Assembly (NCBI RefSeq): GCF_030936135.1
Contig: NC_082596.1
Location: 660,605 to 724,604 of the forward strand
Length of the DNA stretch: 64,000 nucleotides
Source: Gavia stellata
Taxonomy: Eukaryota; Chordata; Aves; Gaviiformes; Gaviidae
Reading direction: 5' to 3'
Shown: piece after piece, positions 36,701 through 46,200 of the stretch
Position numbering within the stretch: position 1 is the first letter of the stretch
How the letters are laid out: the number at the start of each line of letters is the position of its first letter
Made by a program: the position numbers and the translations under genes
Notes under the pieces: model-generated
The model's database searches: none
What the model was told of the DNA's origin: nothing
Seen by the model: only the letters and a program-made list of their open reading frames with translations

Positions 36701-36869
36701 AAGACTATGAAATGAGTATGGGATGACTCGCCCTGATGTAGACACCCATGTAGCAGTCACCAATGTTCAGTCTGGTAAATTCTGCCTTAAACATCCATAT
36801 CATAATCAAGACACTACCAGCAATCTCATCACTTTCTTTGGGCCTCAGAAAAAGATCCTTTGCAGTTTC
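15779..36869 (-). CDS. Unrecognised multi-exon protein gene (candidate), minus strand
   Basis: I do not recognise this gene. Exon-like segments, in transcript order, are 36761-36869, 35938-36086, possibly 33553-33564, 27813-27896, 27245-27389, 25941-26005, a segment starting at 23994, 23520-23700, 18193-18380 and 15793 downwards. Most have a strong pyrimidine-AG acceptor, and five have solid donors. Phases join correctly at 36761/36086 (1+2), 25941/23994 (1+2), 23520/18380 (1+2) and 18193/15793 (0). The junction 27245/26005 does not fit, so an exon is missing or misplaced there. The peptides lack IQ or ankyrin motifs and do not resemble mammalian IQANK1, which sits at this place in human. The start exon was not found; the CpG island at 40 kb is a possible promoter. 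It could also be a decaying gene or a noncoding RNA. Confidence 0.45.
15796..18192. other. Intron of the candidate minus gene or intergenic
   Basis: AT-rich. It contains a (GGA)n(TGA)n microsatellite at 16483-16518. A 129-codon + strand frame at 16553-16942 has no recognisable motif and looks accidental. Confidence 0.4.
16483..16518 (+). repeat. (GGA)n followed by (TGA)n microsatellite
   Basis: Five GGA-type triplets run into five TGA-type triplets, a compound trinucleotide repeat. Confidence 0.9.
18193..18380 (-). CDS. Candidate gene, 188-nt exon-like segment (best supported)
   Basis: It has a strong acceptor (CATTTTTTTCTTAG) and a full consensus donor (CAGTG|GTAAGT). After two bases that complete an Ala codon with the previous segment it reads 62 codons, including [20 protein letters not shown], then [20 protein letters not shown] and [20 protein letters not shown]. 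The composition is that of a folded helical domain. It ends in phase 0. I do not recognise the family. Confidence 0.6.
18381..22404. other. AT-rich stretch, probable intron of the candidate minus gene
   Basis: No supported exon. It holds a 21-A run at about 20425-20445 and many short poly-A or poly-T runs. Short frames near 19000 and 21300-21800 have no splice-site pairs or known motifs. Confidence 0.4.
22405..23162 (-). repeat. CR1 LINE internal fragment with reverse transcriptase
   Basis: On the - strand it reads the CR1 RT palm region: [11 protein letters not shown], then [14 protein letters not shown], then EDNTKL where intact copies have ADDTKL. It continues through [14 protein letters not shown] and [18 protein letters not shown]. 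The 3' terminal tail is absent, so this copy lost its 3' end by deletion as well as its 5' end. It lies inside the intron between the 18.3- and 23.7-kb segments. Confidence 0.93.
23520..23700 (-). CDS. Candidate gene, 181-nt exon-like segment
   Basis: The acceptor is GTTGCTGTATTACAG and the donor is ACTG|GTAGTA. It has 60 codons in phase 0 and ends in phase 1. The peptide includes [20 protein letters not shown], a hydrophobic [11 protein letters not shown] stretch and an acidic linker rich in Glu, Ser, Thr and Pro. Phase joins correctly to the 18.3-kb segment. Confidence 0.55.
23855..23994 (-). CDS. Candidate gene, exon-like segment with uncertain 3' border
   Basis: The acceptor is one of the best in the region (TTCTGCCTGTCCTCTCAG). 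After two bases the frame reads [20 protein letters not shown], then [20 protein letters not shown]. The frame stays open to a TAA near 23815. No clear donor exists: GGA|GTCCAA (border at 23855) and GCA|GTGGCT (border at 23918) both give the required phase 0, but both are weak. This is either a non-consensus donor or a sign of decay. Confidence 0.42.
24240..24430 (-). repeat. CR1 3' tail (GGTTGGAAAAGACC subfamily) with A-rich insert
   Basis: Three to four CACAGAAT octamers are followed by GGTTGGAAAAGACCTGTAAG, an A-rich and ACCC-rich stretch, and CACAGCACCATGCCCATCAA. The same layout occurs at 58855-59045, so both belong to one subfamily. Confidence 0.9.
24431..25940. other. AT-rich stretch without supported feature
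   Basis: It contains an (AAAT)n run at about 25296-25318 and a run of 11 G at about 25697-25707. No exon is supported. Confidence 0.5.
25941..26005 (-). CDS. Candidate gene, exon-like segment (65 nt)
   Basis: The acceptor is TTGTGCCACTCTAG and the donor is a strong TTGGG|GTGAGC. Of the three frames only one is open. It reads [20 protein letters not shown], a basic peptide, and ends in phase 1. This joins exactly to the two leading bases of the next segment to make a Glu codon. Confidence 0.5.
26295..26402 (+). repeat. CR1 3' end, sense orientation
   Basis: It contains GTGCTAGGTTAACGGTTGGA, then CTTGATGATCTTAAAAGTCT and a tail of ATGATTCTATGATTCTAT octamers. A near-identical piece occurs at 43115-43220. 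Confidence 0.92.
27245..27389 (-). CDS. Candidate gene, Cys/Trp-rich exon-like segment (145 nt)
   Basis: The acceptor is CCCTTTTTTTTTCCAAAAG and the donor is AAGG|GTATTG. It has 48 codons and ends in phase 1. The peptide includes [20 protein letters not shown] and [17 protein letters not shown], with five cysteines and three tryptophans. No known fold recognised. The end phase does not match the next segment found. Confidence 0.4.
27813..27896 (-). CDS. Candidate gene, exon-like segment (84 nt)
   Basis: The acceptor is TTGCTCATTTCAG. In phase 0 it reads [20 protein letters not shown] and then RSVPLDHE. The donor at GAG|GTCTTT is weak. A better one 13 nt further (GCAG|GTGTTA, exon to 27800) would change the phase and does not fit the next segment. 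A second frame is also open over most of the length, so this segment is less certain. Confidence 0.35.
28085..30065 (+). repeat. CR1 LINE, 2-kb 5'-truncated copy with broken ORF2
   Basis: This is the longest CR1 in the window. It starts in the endonuclease-RT linker ([33 protein letters not shown]) and continues through [29 protein letters not shown] and [10 protein letters not shown]. It then runs through the thumb region with [13 protein letters not shown] and [20 protein letters not shown] to the 3' UTR and tail. The frame is broken several times, near 28600, 28900 and 29310-29365. The catalytic ADD is VYD, so the copy is dead. It ends about 120 nt before the CpG island at 30.2 kb. Confidence 0.96.
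30180..30920. promoter_or_regulatory. CpG island with GC-box array, unassigned promoter
   Basis: There is an abrupt change from AT-rich sequence to very high GC, with dense CpG. It includes a run of CCCCG pentamers at about 30527-30548 and further CCCCGCCCC boxes to 30580. It very probably marks a promoter. On the + strand a good donor (AAGTCAG|GTACAG after 30895) could end a first exon. On the - strand it lies between the 33.5- and 27.9-kb segments of the candidate gene and could be an internal promoter. Open frames on both strands here come from GC bias. Confidence 0.75.
30921..32470. other. Intergenic or intronic stretch, nothing supported
   Basis: AT-rich with poly-A runs near 31640 and 31765. 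An AATAAA on the + strand at 31067-31072 could end a very short transcript from the CpG island, but there is no other support. Confidence 0.35.
32480..32990. repeat. Degenerate GC-rich minisatellite-like stretch
   Basis: Diverged repeated phrases recur at about 105-116 nt. GCAGGCCCAGTGATG near 32584 matches CAGGTCCAGTGATGG near 32701. GAGGCAGGTCTGAGGTCAAA near 32656 matches AAGGCAGGTGCGAGATCAAG near 32762. GCCAGCCAGGGTAGGGGTGT and GCCAGCCAGGGCTCAG also occur as a pair. GC is well above the flanks. This is either an old tandem array or a repeat family I do not recognise. Confidence 0.5.
32991..35937. other. AT-rich stretch, probable intron of the candidate minus gene
   Basis: Apart from the possible microexon at 33553-33564, I see no supported exon or repeat. 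A + strand frame at 34735-34992 has a chance-like Cys/His cluster. Confidence 0.4.
33553..33564 (-). CDS. Possible 12-nt microexon of the candidate gene
   Basis: A long pyrimidine-rich tract ends in GCCATTGCTCAG, and 12 nt later there is a donor AAGAG|GTTAGT. The four codons (TSQE) are phase 0 on both sides, which fits the flanking segments. It is weakly supported and included because both splice sites are good. Confidence 0.2.
35938..36086 (-). CDS. Candidate gene, exon-like segment (149 nt)
   Basis: It begins with two bases that complete a Gly codon with the previous segment, reads 49 codons and ends in phase 0 at TCG|GTAATT. The peptide contains [20 protein letters not shown] and [16 protein letters not shown]. 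The acceptor (TTTGAGTAG) has only a modest pyrimidine tract. The correct phase join to its neighbour is the main support. Confidence 0.5.
36761..36869 (-). CDS. Candidate gene, exon-like segment (109 nt)
   Basis: The acceptor is TCTTTTCTGTTGCCAG and the donor is ACATTG|GTGACT. It has 36 codons and ends in phase 1. The peptide begins [20 protein letters not shown] and continues [16 protein letters not shown], a helical-looking amphipathic stretch. Only one frame is open, and that frame begins in phase 0. Confidence 0.55.
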
Positions 36870-38535
36870 CTGGCAACAGAAAAGATACATTATTGCAGAT
36901 ATTTGAATAATCAAATAAAATTCTACATCCTATTAGAGAGCAAAAATGCTCTTTCCACAGGAAGAGAAGCCAAGGAACTGATGAATCAGTACCTCGATAG
37001 ATCTGCCCTCAACCATGAATTGTCAGCCTTCAGGTAGTTTCTTCCTTCCCTACTGTCTATGCATCTCCATTTTCTAGCATCCTGCAGCAGATCAATACAA
37101 AGGAGAAGAAATTGAAGACACAGTGGCTGAATGAAACAAAATAAATCTGTGCAGAGGGTGTATTGCAGGCCTGAAGCCTTCCGGTCTGCTTTCAAGTACT
37201 CTGAAGCCAAATTTGGACCCGAGTATCCCAAACTCAAGTGTGGAGTTATCTGTTCAGTCACCCAGGAGACCTAAGAACCATAAAAAATAGTCAAAGGCCA
37301 AGCTTTAAGCACAAAACTCTGCATTGTAAGAATGGAAAAAAAAAAAATAATAACCGGAGCATGACTTTGAAAGATATTTTCTGTGTAGGAAGGACAGAAA
37401 TGAAGGTAAAGATCATACGGCAGCAATTACACATGCAAGCACATAATGTAAAGAAACCAAATAATGGATAAAGCGATCTCTTCAGGTGCATGTAGATTTG
37501 AGAAAAAAGTCTACCAGGTGTTTGCAAATAGCATCAAAAAGTTTATGTCCATACATACATTATCAGGAGGTATTAAAAAAGGAATAATGCTACTGAGAAT
37601 TATGGAAATCCTTAACTTCCCAGACACAAACTGGAAAACAGATGGTAGTAACAATGGCTGTGTCTAAGCAGTCACACAGGTGATAACCAACAACTTCCTC
37701 ACAGAATAATCCCAGAACCAGTAGAAGGAGATATACGTTAACATTTTGTTTTGCTAAGAAAGGGAGATTTTATTGTAACTCTGACCATAAAAAAAACCAC
37801 CCTCCATTTGAATGTTGATTCAGTTTAAATTAAATGGAAGGACAAATAAAAACAGGCCTGTATCTAAGCTGCTTACTTAATAAGAGACAAGTGTAACTAG
37901 TCAGACTTACGAGTTGAATATGAAAGGACCTCGAAATTTCTTTTAAGACAAAGGTGCTAAAAATGCTTTTTTAGCATTGGCAGCAGAGAACTGGGTAACT
38001 CAGGAAGTGTATCCTAGGCTGTTCTCCTGTCTGTGAGTCTGACATACATCCTTCTTCACTTGAAGATGCTGCATTAGCACTGTAATGCCAGTTATGACTG
38101 AACTGCTGATAACTTCAGTCAGGGAAGGAATCACCTGCATCTCTGTAACAGACCTTTCACTTTCAATGTCAGTTTTCTTTGTACTTAGGGAAAATGATCA
38201 GATGACACACGCTCAAAGACAAGCAGCATGCAAGTGGCACACGCAGCCCTATTTGTCTTTTGCCACAACCTGCCTACATTATCAAGACAGAACAGAAGGT
38301 TCAGGTCAGCTCATGGATGAAAACCAGTTAGTCAAAGCAGAACCTGAGCAAGAAAGTGGTTATAATGTTAGGTAAATTAAAGTAAATGGAAGTATTTTGG
38401 AAAGCTTTCTATCACATATACACTTCTTTGGCTGAAGGTACACACAATTGGAGCAGCCAGTGTGTAGTTTAGACATATTATCAGACTCTCAGACATAAGC
38501 AGCTTTAAAGAAAACTCCCATTAAATATTAGGAAA
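36870..38535. other. Stretch upstream of the first supported segment of the candidate minus gene
   Basis: A - strand frame at 36986-37261 contains two acceptor-like sites, one ending GGTTCTTAG and one ending TGATCTGCTGCAG. Neither gives an exon that joins in phase to the 36.9-kb segment. No start codon exon is found here. Confidence 0.3.
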
Positions 38536-38539
38536 AAAA

Positions 38540-38730
38540 GCCAACTGCTGTGAGGGTGTCAAGCACAGGAACAGGAGCCCACAAGGGCTGTGGGATCTCC
38601 CTGGATGTACTCAAAAAAAACCCAAGCAAGGCACTGAGTAACTTAATCTAATGAGTTCTGCATGGAATAGGGTTGTTGGATCAGATGACTCCCAAGAGAT
38701 CCTTCCAACCAAAATTATTCTGACTTTATT
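38540..38730 (+). repeat. Old CR1 3' end, sense orientation
   Basis: It is a diverged CR1 3' region with GGATCAGATGACTCCCAAGA followed by GATCCTTCCAACC and a decayed ATTCT tail. The identification rests on the order of these landmarks. Confidence 0.75.
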
Positions 38731-39930
38731 CTATTATTTCTTTCTTAAGCTATACTCTCAGATAACAGCAACAATGAATAACACTTTCCCTTAGAGGATT
38801 CAATCCTATCCCACTGGATGATGACTTGGATTAACCAATCAGACTTTAACTTTACAGAATACTGCAGATTATTTCCTCAGCAGTGTGTTAACCACAAGAA
38901 CATCAAGCTGACTGAGTACACTTGCACTGGCTTCTCTTTGGATAAACACCCAAATTCCAAGTTGTGTGCACACAGAAAATATGAAGATCATCCGATGTTC
39001 TAAATTGTGATACTGTCATAATCATCTCAATGGCACAACAGAACTTTTTTATCTATCAGAGTGCAAATCTGCTTATGCTTACTTGTATTCCAAAACACAC
39101 TTCTTTTTGATCTTGCCTTTTCTAACACAGATAGCAACCTGAGCATTAAAAACAAGAACAGCACATAAAAGCCCTATCAAAGAAAAATATTCCAGGACAT
39201 ACACAATTATACCCAAGAGGAAAGGAAGAGAAAAGAACAAGGCAGAGAAGAGACATTAGCCACACAATAATGTGCTACTGGAAAGCAGGTTCTTGAGGCT
39301 GAAATCACTGAAAAAATAAGAAATTACAGAATTAAGATTGGCTCATTTGTATAGATGGCCATCCAACCTGCATTCCTTATATCCCTGACTGCTAGAGACC
39401 CTAAAAGGTGCGGTTCTTGAAACCTTGAACTAATTACTCACAGCGAGTGGAGCATTTTAAATGCAGTATTCTTGCTCCAGTTCCTTTCCTCTGAAATAGG
39501 GATAATCACACCATCACAGCCCAATTGAGTACTGAGAAGTTAATTGATGTTTGTGAAGCATTCCAGCAGGATCCTGATGAAGAGCATGGCAACACCTACG
39601 TGGAAGCTAGTAACTCCATTCAATGTGGCATTTAAGTGGCATGTGGTGAATAATGCCCAGGGCAACACAGTGAAGGATGATTAAAAGCAATATTGACTGG
39701 TTACCTCCTCTGTTGGTACTCTCCATCCTTCACACTGAGTGAAGTAAGTTCCTGTAGAAAAAATAGCCCACAAAGATGTAATTGAAGTCTGTATCATCAA
39801 GCTGATTTCCAAATTCTGAGGACAACCGCTCTTATCTTGGCACCTTAATATTAAATTACCTTTTATAATGCGTCCACTAAATTATCATACAAGTACATGG
39901 CCTTATGGAAGGAAGCACGACCCGGCAGCG
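38731..39930. other. AT-rich intergenic stretch
   Basis: No gene or repeat that I can support. Confidence 0.4.
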
Positions 39931-40620
39931 CACAGTACTGGATGTGTGGGCATGCACACACGCACTGTGCGTGCATATCCGCCACACATTAACGCTACCG
40001 TGCGTGTGTCCGGCCTTGCTGTGGCGCTCAGCCACCGAATGCCCGGACTCCTTCCCCCTTGCCCTCCCGCTGTAGGTCCCCGTCCCCGTCGCCCTCCCCG
40101 TCCCCGTCGGATGAGCTCTGCGAGCGCCGAGGGAGGCAGGCCGCCTGCGCCCAGCTGAGCGGCACCTCTCCCCTCCCCGCCTCCGTAACATGGCGCCCGT
40201 GTCGTCCCGGCCCCGGCCCCCGCCCCCGCGCGCCGCGGTGCCCGGGCCCGCCAGAACCGGGCTGCCAGGCCTGAGTCACCGCCGCCTCCCGCGGAGCCGC
40301 CTCCCGCCGCGCCCTCCCAGCCGCCCGGGCACCGCCCGGCACACAGCAGCCGCGGCTGTTGCCAGGCTGAATAAGATAGAACATGAAAGGCCAAGTAACA
40401 GCAGCTGCCACGCCCGGGGCTGCGGGGAATCTCGCTTAACCCTTCTCCGCCTGCGCCCGCAGTGGCCCCGGCTCCAGGAGAGGCTGCACTGCCGGCCTGG
40501 CCGCCCCTCCGTCAGCGAGGCCGGGGTGCGAGTGACAGTTTATGGAAGGAAGCCGGGAGGTGGGGGGGCCACCGGTACGGCCTCAGATACCCTTTGCACG
40601 GCACCTCCAGGGAGATGAGG
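39930..40620. promoter_or_regulatory. CpG island, unassigned promoter
   Basis: It is a high-GC, CpG-dense block with GC boxes (CCCCGTCCCCGTCGCCC, CCGGCCCCGGCCCCCGCCCC) bordered by AT-rich DNA on the left. It is a good candidate for the promoter of the - strand gene, whose first supported segment is 3 kb away. GC-rich sequence continues at lower CpG density to about 41.8 kb. All frames here are open because of base composition. Confidence 0.7.
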
Positions 40621-40672
40621 GCCACCGGTATGGCCTCAGATACCCTTTGCACAGCACCCCCAAGGAGATGGG
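40567..40672 (+). repeat. 53-bp tandem duplication (2 copies)
   Basis: The unit begins GGCCACCGGTACGGCCTCAG in copy 1 (40567) and GGCCACCGGTATGGCCTCAG in copy 2 (40620). The two copies are close to identical, with only a few substitutions. Confidence 0.92.
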
Positions 40673-42020
40673 GGGCACAGGTGCCCTTCGCAGGCTCACC
40701 AGCACACTGCTGCGGAAGAGGACGGCACGGGGCCCTGCACCCTGATCGCTCCTGCTGCCCAGGAGCTACTTCTGCAGCACACTGCTGTCTCCCTAAGATG
40801 GACCCCAGAGCATGAGCAGTCCCCGATAAGCCCAAACCCTCCTTCCCTGGGCAGCTGCTGGACTGAGGTGTGCCAGGCTGCGTCTGGGACCGGTGGCCAG
40901 GGTCCGTGCCCGGCTGCCCCCACTGAGACTGCTCTGCAGCCAGGCCCAAGCTGGTCTGACAGGCTCAGGGCAGACGGGAAGGGAGAGGCCGCCTGCGGCT
41001 CAGGAATGTGCAGCCCTTATCTCTGGCTCCCCTGCAATCCTGGGGAGGGAATAACTCTCCGGAGTTTGCCTTTCTCTCACTCTTACTCACCCTCTGCCCT
41101 GGGTGGAGCTTGATTCTCGCTGGCTTGGAGGTGCCCGTGAATCAGGCTGCAGGCACGTCCAGGGGAGCGGAGAGCCGGAGAGCACGACCCACCACCTGCC
41201 CTGGCTCACCTGGGAAGGTAGGAGAAGTGCAGGCACCTCCTGGGGTACCTGAATGGCTGCGTGAGGTGGTGGGCAAGGGCTGGGGAGGTCCCGTCCTGCT
41301 CCTCTGCGCAGGGCTGGGCGCTTGGGAGCTGGGGCAGGGACTTCTGCATGCAGCCTGTGGGCAGGAGATGGCTGCTTCAACACAGAAAGGCTCCAGCAGC
41401 AGGAGCTCCCAGCCACGCCATGACTGCCCCTGTGGGAGAAAGGAGAGTCCCAGGAGGAGATGGGAGAGGCAAGAGGGGAGGGAGAACGTCCCAGCACAGA
41501 CAGCAGTCGTTGTGGCTGGTGAGGGAAGAGACCTGTCAATTCTTGGGTGGCCTGATCAAAACTGCTTGGCGAACGTTTCACCGAACTTGTGTCCCATCTC
41601 CTTTGAGAAAACCCCAAGGAGGGGATATTTCCGAACTTACCCCTGTCTTCGGGAAGAGATCTTGCAGCCTGACTCAGCTTCCCATGATAGAGCCTGGCTG
41701 GCCTTCTCCTTGGATAGAAAATGTTGTAGGGATGTGTGGTCAAGAGATCGGGACAAAGAGGACTTCACTGGTGGTAGCGCTGGAAAGACCAAGGTCTGCA
41801 GTAGGCTAAGAGCCAAGAAACAGCTCCTGAGGCCCACTGCACCTTTACTTGCTTTGACCTCACTCAACACGCATGGGTGTGTAGCTGTCTGCCAACGCGG
41901 CCTGCAAGCAGCGACACAGACATTCATGCACGTACATGCACAAACACAGATAGATGTGTGTGGGCACATGCGTGCACATGCACACGTGCATATACTCACT
42001 AATTTTTTCCACAGATGTGA
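40673..42020. other. GC-rich shoulder of the CpG island
   Basis: Long overlapping open frames exist on both strands, including one of 340 codons on the + strand (41008-42030). None has a recognisable domain, and the openness in several frames at once argues for base composition rather than coding. It ends in an alternating purine-pyrimidine stretch at 41930-41992. Confidence 0.5.
41930..41992. repeat. Alternating purine-pyrimidine (CA/TG/CG) tract
   Basis: It is rich in GCACATGCGTGCACATGCAC-like sequence, with nearly strict purine-pyrimidine alternation over about 35 nt. Such sequence can adopt the Z-form under supercoiling. Confidence 0.7.
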
Positions 42021-43114
42021 GCCTGTCTGACCTCAGGTTTTGTGTGTGAGCAGAAAGGAAGGGGAAGGTCTTGTGTGCCCTGTCACTCTAAATTGACTAA
42101 GGTCAATAGAGGTCAATTATGGCTTTTGTCTGGCCTGAGGACCGAGGTTCTCTATCTTCTAAAACAGTTAGAGGGGGAGGAGGCACTTGTAAAGGGACAG
42201 AAGTGCCTATAGCATCCTTCTTCTGCTGAAAACATCTAATTCATGAAAGTTGCAATAAGCTCAGCTGTGATGGAGGCCGAAAATACGTGAGTAAGCAACC
42301 TAGCCTCAAAACAGCAGTGACAATTACACCAGTGCAGAAGACTGGTGGCCCGGGATCCCTTTGCACAGCTTATAATAGCATGTGTTTTCACTGGATGAAG
42401 AGGCAAGCAGACAGAAAAAACACAGCATGCCTTCACCCTATTACAAGGCCACAGAAGGGCTGCAGTTTGGGGAGAGAAAGTTTTTTTCATTTTGGCCTAA
42501 ATCCTATTTATCTGAGGGACTTTAGAGTTGTATTTGAGGGGCTAAGAGAGAGTTGTATTTGCTGTCACTTGGCAGTGGAAATAGTAGTATTCTGAGGGAA
42601 AAAAGTTATGCTCTGTGTGGTTGTAGGGAAAATGGCATGTCAAAGGAAAAAGTGAAAATGTCACATACCACAGTCTGGTATGATTATGCCAGAGCAGGGT
42701 CGTGGCTGAGGACAGACACCTGTGTTCTGTACATCATTTTTTGGGCAATCACAACTTTCCAAGCAATTGAAATTCACCTCCAAACCATGCAGGATTGGAC
42801 TTCTTTGTATTTTACGGTTAAATGGAACACTTTTGGACTGCTTATCAGGCCCCATTTGGCTGGATTTTTGTAGCTCTAAGGAGAAAGAAGAGTTTCATGA
42901 ATGCATTTCTAAAATCAGGATGTGGGGGAAAATAAAAGTCAAGAGCAGCATGCAGTTCTCTTTCTCCAAATTACACCTTACATTATTGAATCTTTTTTTT
43001 TGAAGTTCTCTTTTTTAGACTTCCTTATACCTGCTACCTAGTAAATAAAAATCCAAGGAAAGGATTGATTGAAAGAGAGTAAGCTTGGCATGAGCATTGC
43101 TATCATAGACGTGG
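42021..43114. other. Intergenic stretch, nothing supported
   Basis: Moderately AT-rich. Several short frames on both strands lack splice sites and known motifs. Confidence 0.4.
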
Positions 43115-43220
43115 CGCTTAGGGACATGGTTTAGTGGTGGACTTGGCAGTGCTAGGTTAACGGTTGGACTTGATGATCTTAATGGTCTTTTCCAACCTAA
43201 ATGAATGTATGATTCTATCT
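43115..43220 (+). repeat. CR1 3' end, sense orientation
   Basis: It has TGGTTTAGTGGTGGACTTGG, then GTGCTAGGTTAACGGTTGGA, then CTTGATGATCTTAATGGTCT and a short ATGATTCTAT tail. It is nearly identical to the piece at 26295-26402. Confidence 0.93.
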
Positions 43221-46200
43221 CTTGAGGTAATCTCTCTGTAAGAGGCCCCTTTTGCACGCAGGATCGCATTTCATTTTTCAGTAGCTGTAAACACCAGGTT
43301 TTGCCCTAGTGACTCTCTGCAGGTTGGATTTACACATACTGTTCCATACCCTTTATTGCATAGGACAGTTAAGACTGACATGGTCACATGCTGTCTCAAT
43401 AACCACTTCACAAGGAAAATTACAACATGTAATTTTTCTGCTACTTTTCCCTTCCTGTGGCCTGTAGGAAGATCCCCTGGACATTCTGAATGTCTGGCTA
43501 ATTTCCTGATTCTCCAGCAAAGAATATTTTGTGGGATCCCTTGCACTGACTAATAGGCAAAGTTGAGTGGGAGTCCAGTAGGTGTTCTGAGGTGCTGACC
43601 AGGCTCCCAGTTCTACTCTGCCACATGCCTGTAGCATTCAGTACACTTACTACTCACCTTAGACACAGAAAAAGTTTATTATGCTAGTTCGTAGGGTCAG
43701 CTGACAAATGTGTGTAATATGGATAATAAAGTTGTAATATATGGAAGCTCAGTGAATGAACTGATTAAATTAATTGAAGCAATTTCTCATCTGATGACCA
43801 TGACTTCAGATGAAGTGAAACTCCTAGACTACAGCAGGCAGACATACCATTTTTTTTAAAATGATGACCGAGATCTATATAAGACCAGCTAGAGTAAAGA
43901 ATGGGATCACATTCACTCAGATGCTTTAACATAAGGTCATCAGTAGATGCTGGTCAGATAACGAAAAGAAAAGGCCTGGGGGTTGTATACTTGATATTGT
44001 AACAGGAATAACAAATTCCGTATTTTCATCTTCCAAACAGAAATTTTAACAGTAACCCAGGCTGTGACCCTACAGCCTAAAACTGAGAGCACATTAAGAA
44101 TGCTAACACAAAGACACTGCAGCAGAAACTACAGAAAGGAAAATTGAAAGAGGAAAAATAATTGCTGTGAGGACTTGGCAGACACAGTTGTGGCTGAGAA
44201 AGGGTCTAATTCAGACTATTACCCACATTTCACTATGCTGTTCTGGGGAACATATCTGAGCCTTGCTTGGTGAGAAAAGCAGTTAACAGGAAAGTATCCA
44301 GCATCCTTGGCCATAGCTCTTGTAAAATTTCCATGGCAATGTGCTATGATAAACCAGGAAATTCTGGGGTACACATGAAAACTAAACGTGCTACAGGCAT
44401 CACTGTGAGACTGGAAAGTGAGAGGCCTTAAATTGAGAGATCCTTTCTCAGTAGAAGTCCAATCCTTAGTACAGAAGGCTAGCACATGTAGGAGTAGCTT
44501 CTGGAAAGGATGAGCATATCTGTCACTGTTAATATAGGTTATTCAGTCTGCTGCAGCAGGATTAGAAGGCACTAGCTGTCCCTCCATCACACAATGCAGA
44601 ATTAAAAAAAACCCACACCTTAAACCATATTCCAGGAGACAGGTCCCTCCCCAAATCATTTACCTAGTTCTTGAGAGCAAACGGACATTTTCCATGTCTT
44701 ATTGTCACAATGTCTGCTCAAGTAGTTTTACCATAGGCATTACTGTCCTCTGCTAAAACTGACCCTTCCAGAATATGAGCAACCTGTTTTCCTACAGCCT
44801 TTTCTATTTTATCAGGCCAAATAAGTTTTTTTTAAATAATTGATTTCTAAACTTTGGGGGTTCTAGACATTTTGGAAAACTGAAAATTTTTCACAGCCCA
44901 CCATAAGAGATGTAAGTGCTGTCATTGAACATGGTGCATGGGCCAGCTGTGGCCCATGCACTCCTGCCTGCTGGACCACTGTTTGGAAATTGTTGCTTTA
45001 CATTTTTCTCTTGGATGTACCATTTGCTGCTTTTTTTACTCTCAGAATTGCTTTGATTAATTTCTTGGCCAAGGTTTGGAAATCCTTCAAACATTAATAG
45101 CCCAGAGGGGTTTTGTGGCTGGCTGTGGAGCCCAGCAGGCTAAAGTAAATTATTCTGTCCCTGTTGCCTTTCTCTTCTTGCTGTTATCCAAGGCAATGAA
45201 AAGACAAGGTGTTTAAGCCCAGCAAATTGTTCCTATACTTGCATGTAAGCATGGGGTCTCAGGCAGAGATCGTATCTTACTAGCCCTTTCCAGACAGACT
45301 GATACAGCCCTGCAACCTCTCAGGCAGTTCTGTCTGCTGGTGCGTAGAGATCTATGAAGGCCTCAGCTTTTGGGAGTGTCTTGAAGCAGAGAAGCAGGTC
45401 CAGCCAGGGAAGAGAGGCAGTCTGGGAACTTGCTGTGCAGGCAAAACACGTAACAACAAGCACTGGAGTCAGCATTGGGAAGGAAGATAGAGCCAGCCTG
45501 AGGTGCTGAGACATCAGCAGGGGCTGACATCAGGCAGCAGCAGATGAGAAAGGAAACATTGAGCCGGTTTCTTTTGCTTAGACTGGTAAATACAGTCCAT
45601 TGCTCTTGATTCATACCTGGCACAAAGAATCAAGAAAAATGCAGGTCCTTTTATTTTTTTTTTTAATCTGTAGGGCTTTGTGGTGATCATCCACTTAGCA
45701 TAGCTGGAACTAGAATTTCATGCTACTCTTCTAGAAAAAAACCAAAGTCCATTGAGATGGAACATAATATGGACAGGCAGCAAATGATGCACAAGCCAAC
45801 AGGTCTATACTTTCCAGTCTCTGCTCTTAGTGTTAATCCAGAGGTAAAGGGAGAATTTTTACATCTAGCTTCATCTGTTAGTTACTTTTCCCTGCTCTGC
45901 CTACATTAAACATTTCCTTATGGTTGAATGTTTTTCTGTGCAGAGATAGCTGTAGACTGTGATCACATCACTGCTCACTCTTTCCAGTATTAAGAGGGTC
46001 TGATAGCTTTTGTGGATCACAAAAACTGAATGCTTGTGATAAGTATCAAAGCTAGTAAAGTCATTCCTAGTTACACCAATGTGAACAGAAGCAGGCCTCA
46101 GGCCACGCCAAAGGGAAATTTTCGTTGGAGACTCCCTCCTCAGAAAAAGCTCTTGATAATTGCACATGGATAGCTGCATGCTCCTGTCTCTCCTCCTCTT

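Noticed and set aside
36986-37261. 91-codon minus-strand frame just upstream of the 36.9-kb segment, with two acceptor-like sites
   Set aside because: No donor gives the phase required by the next segment. The better-bounded internal piece ends in phase 2, whereas phase 0 is needed.
41008-42030. A 340-codon open frame on the + strand, the longest in the window
   Set aside because: It overlaps other long frames on both strands in GC-rich DNA and has no recognisable domain. Its composition follows the base composition. Nothing supports coding.
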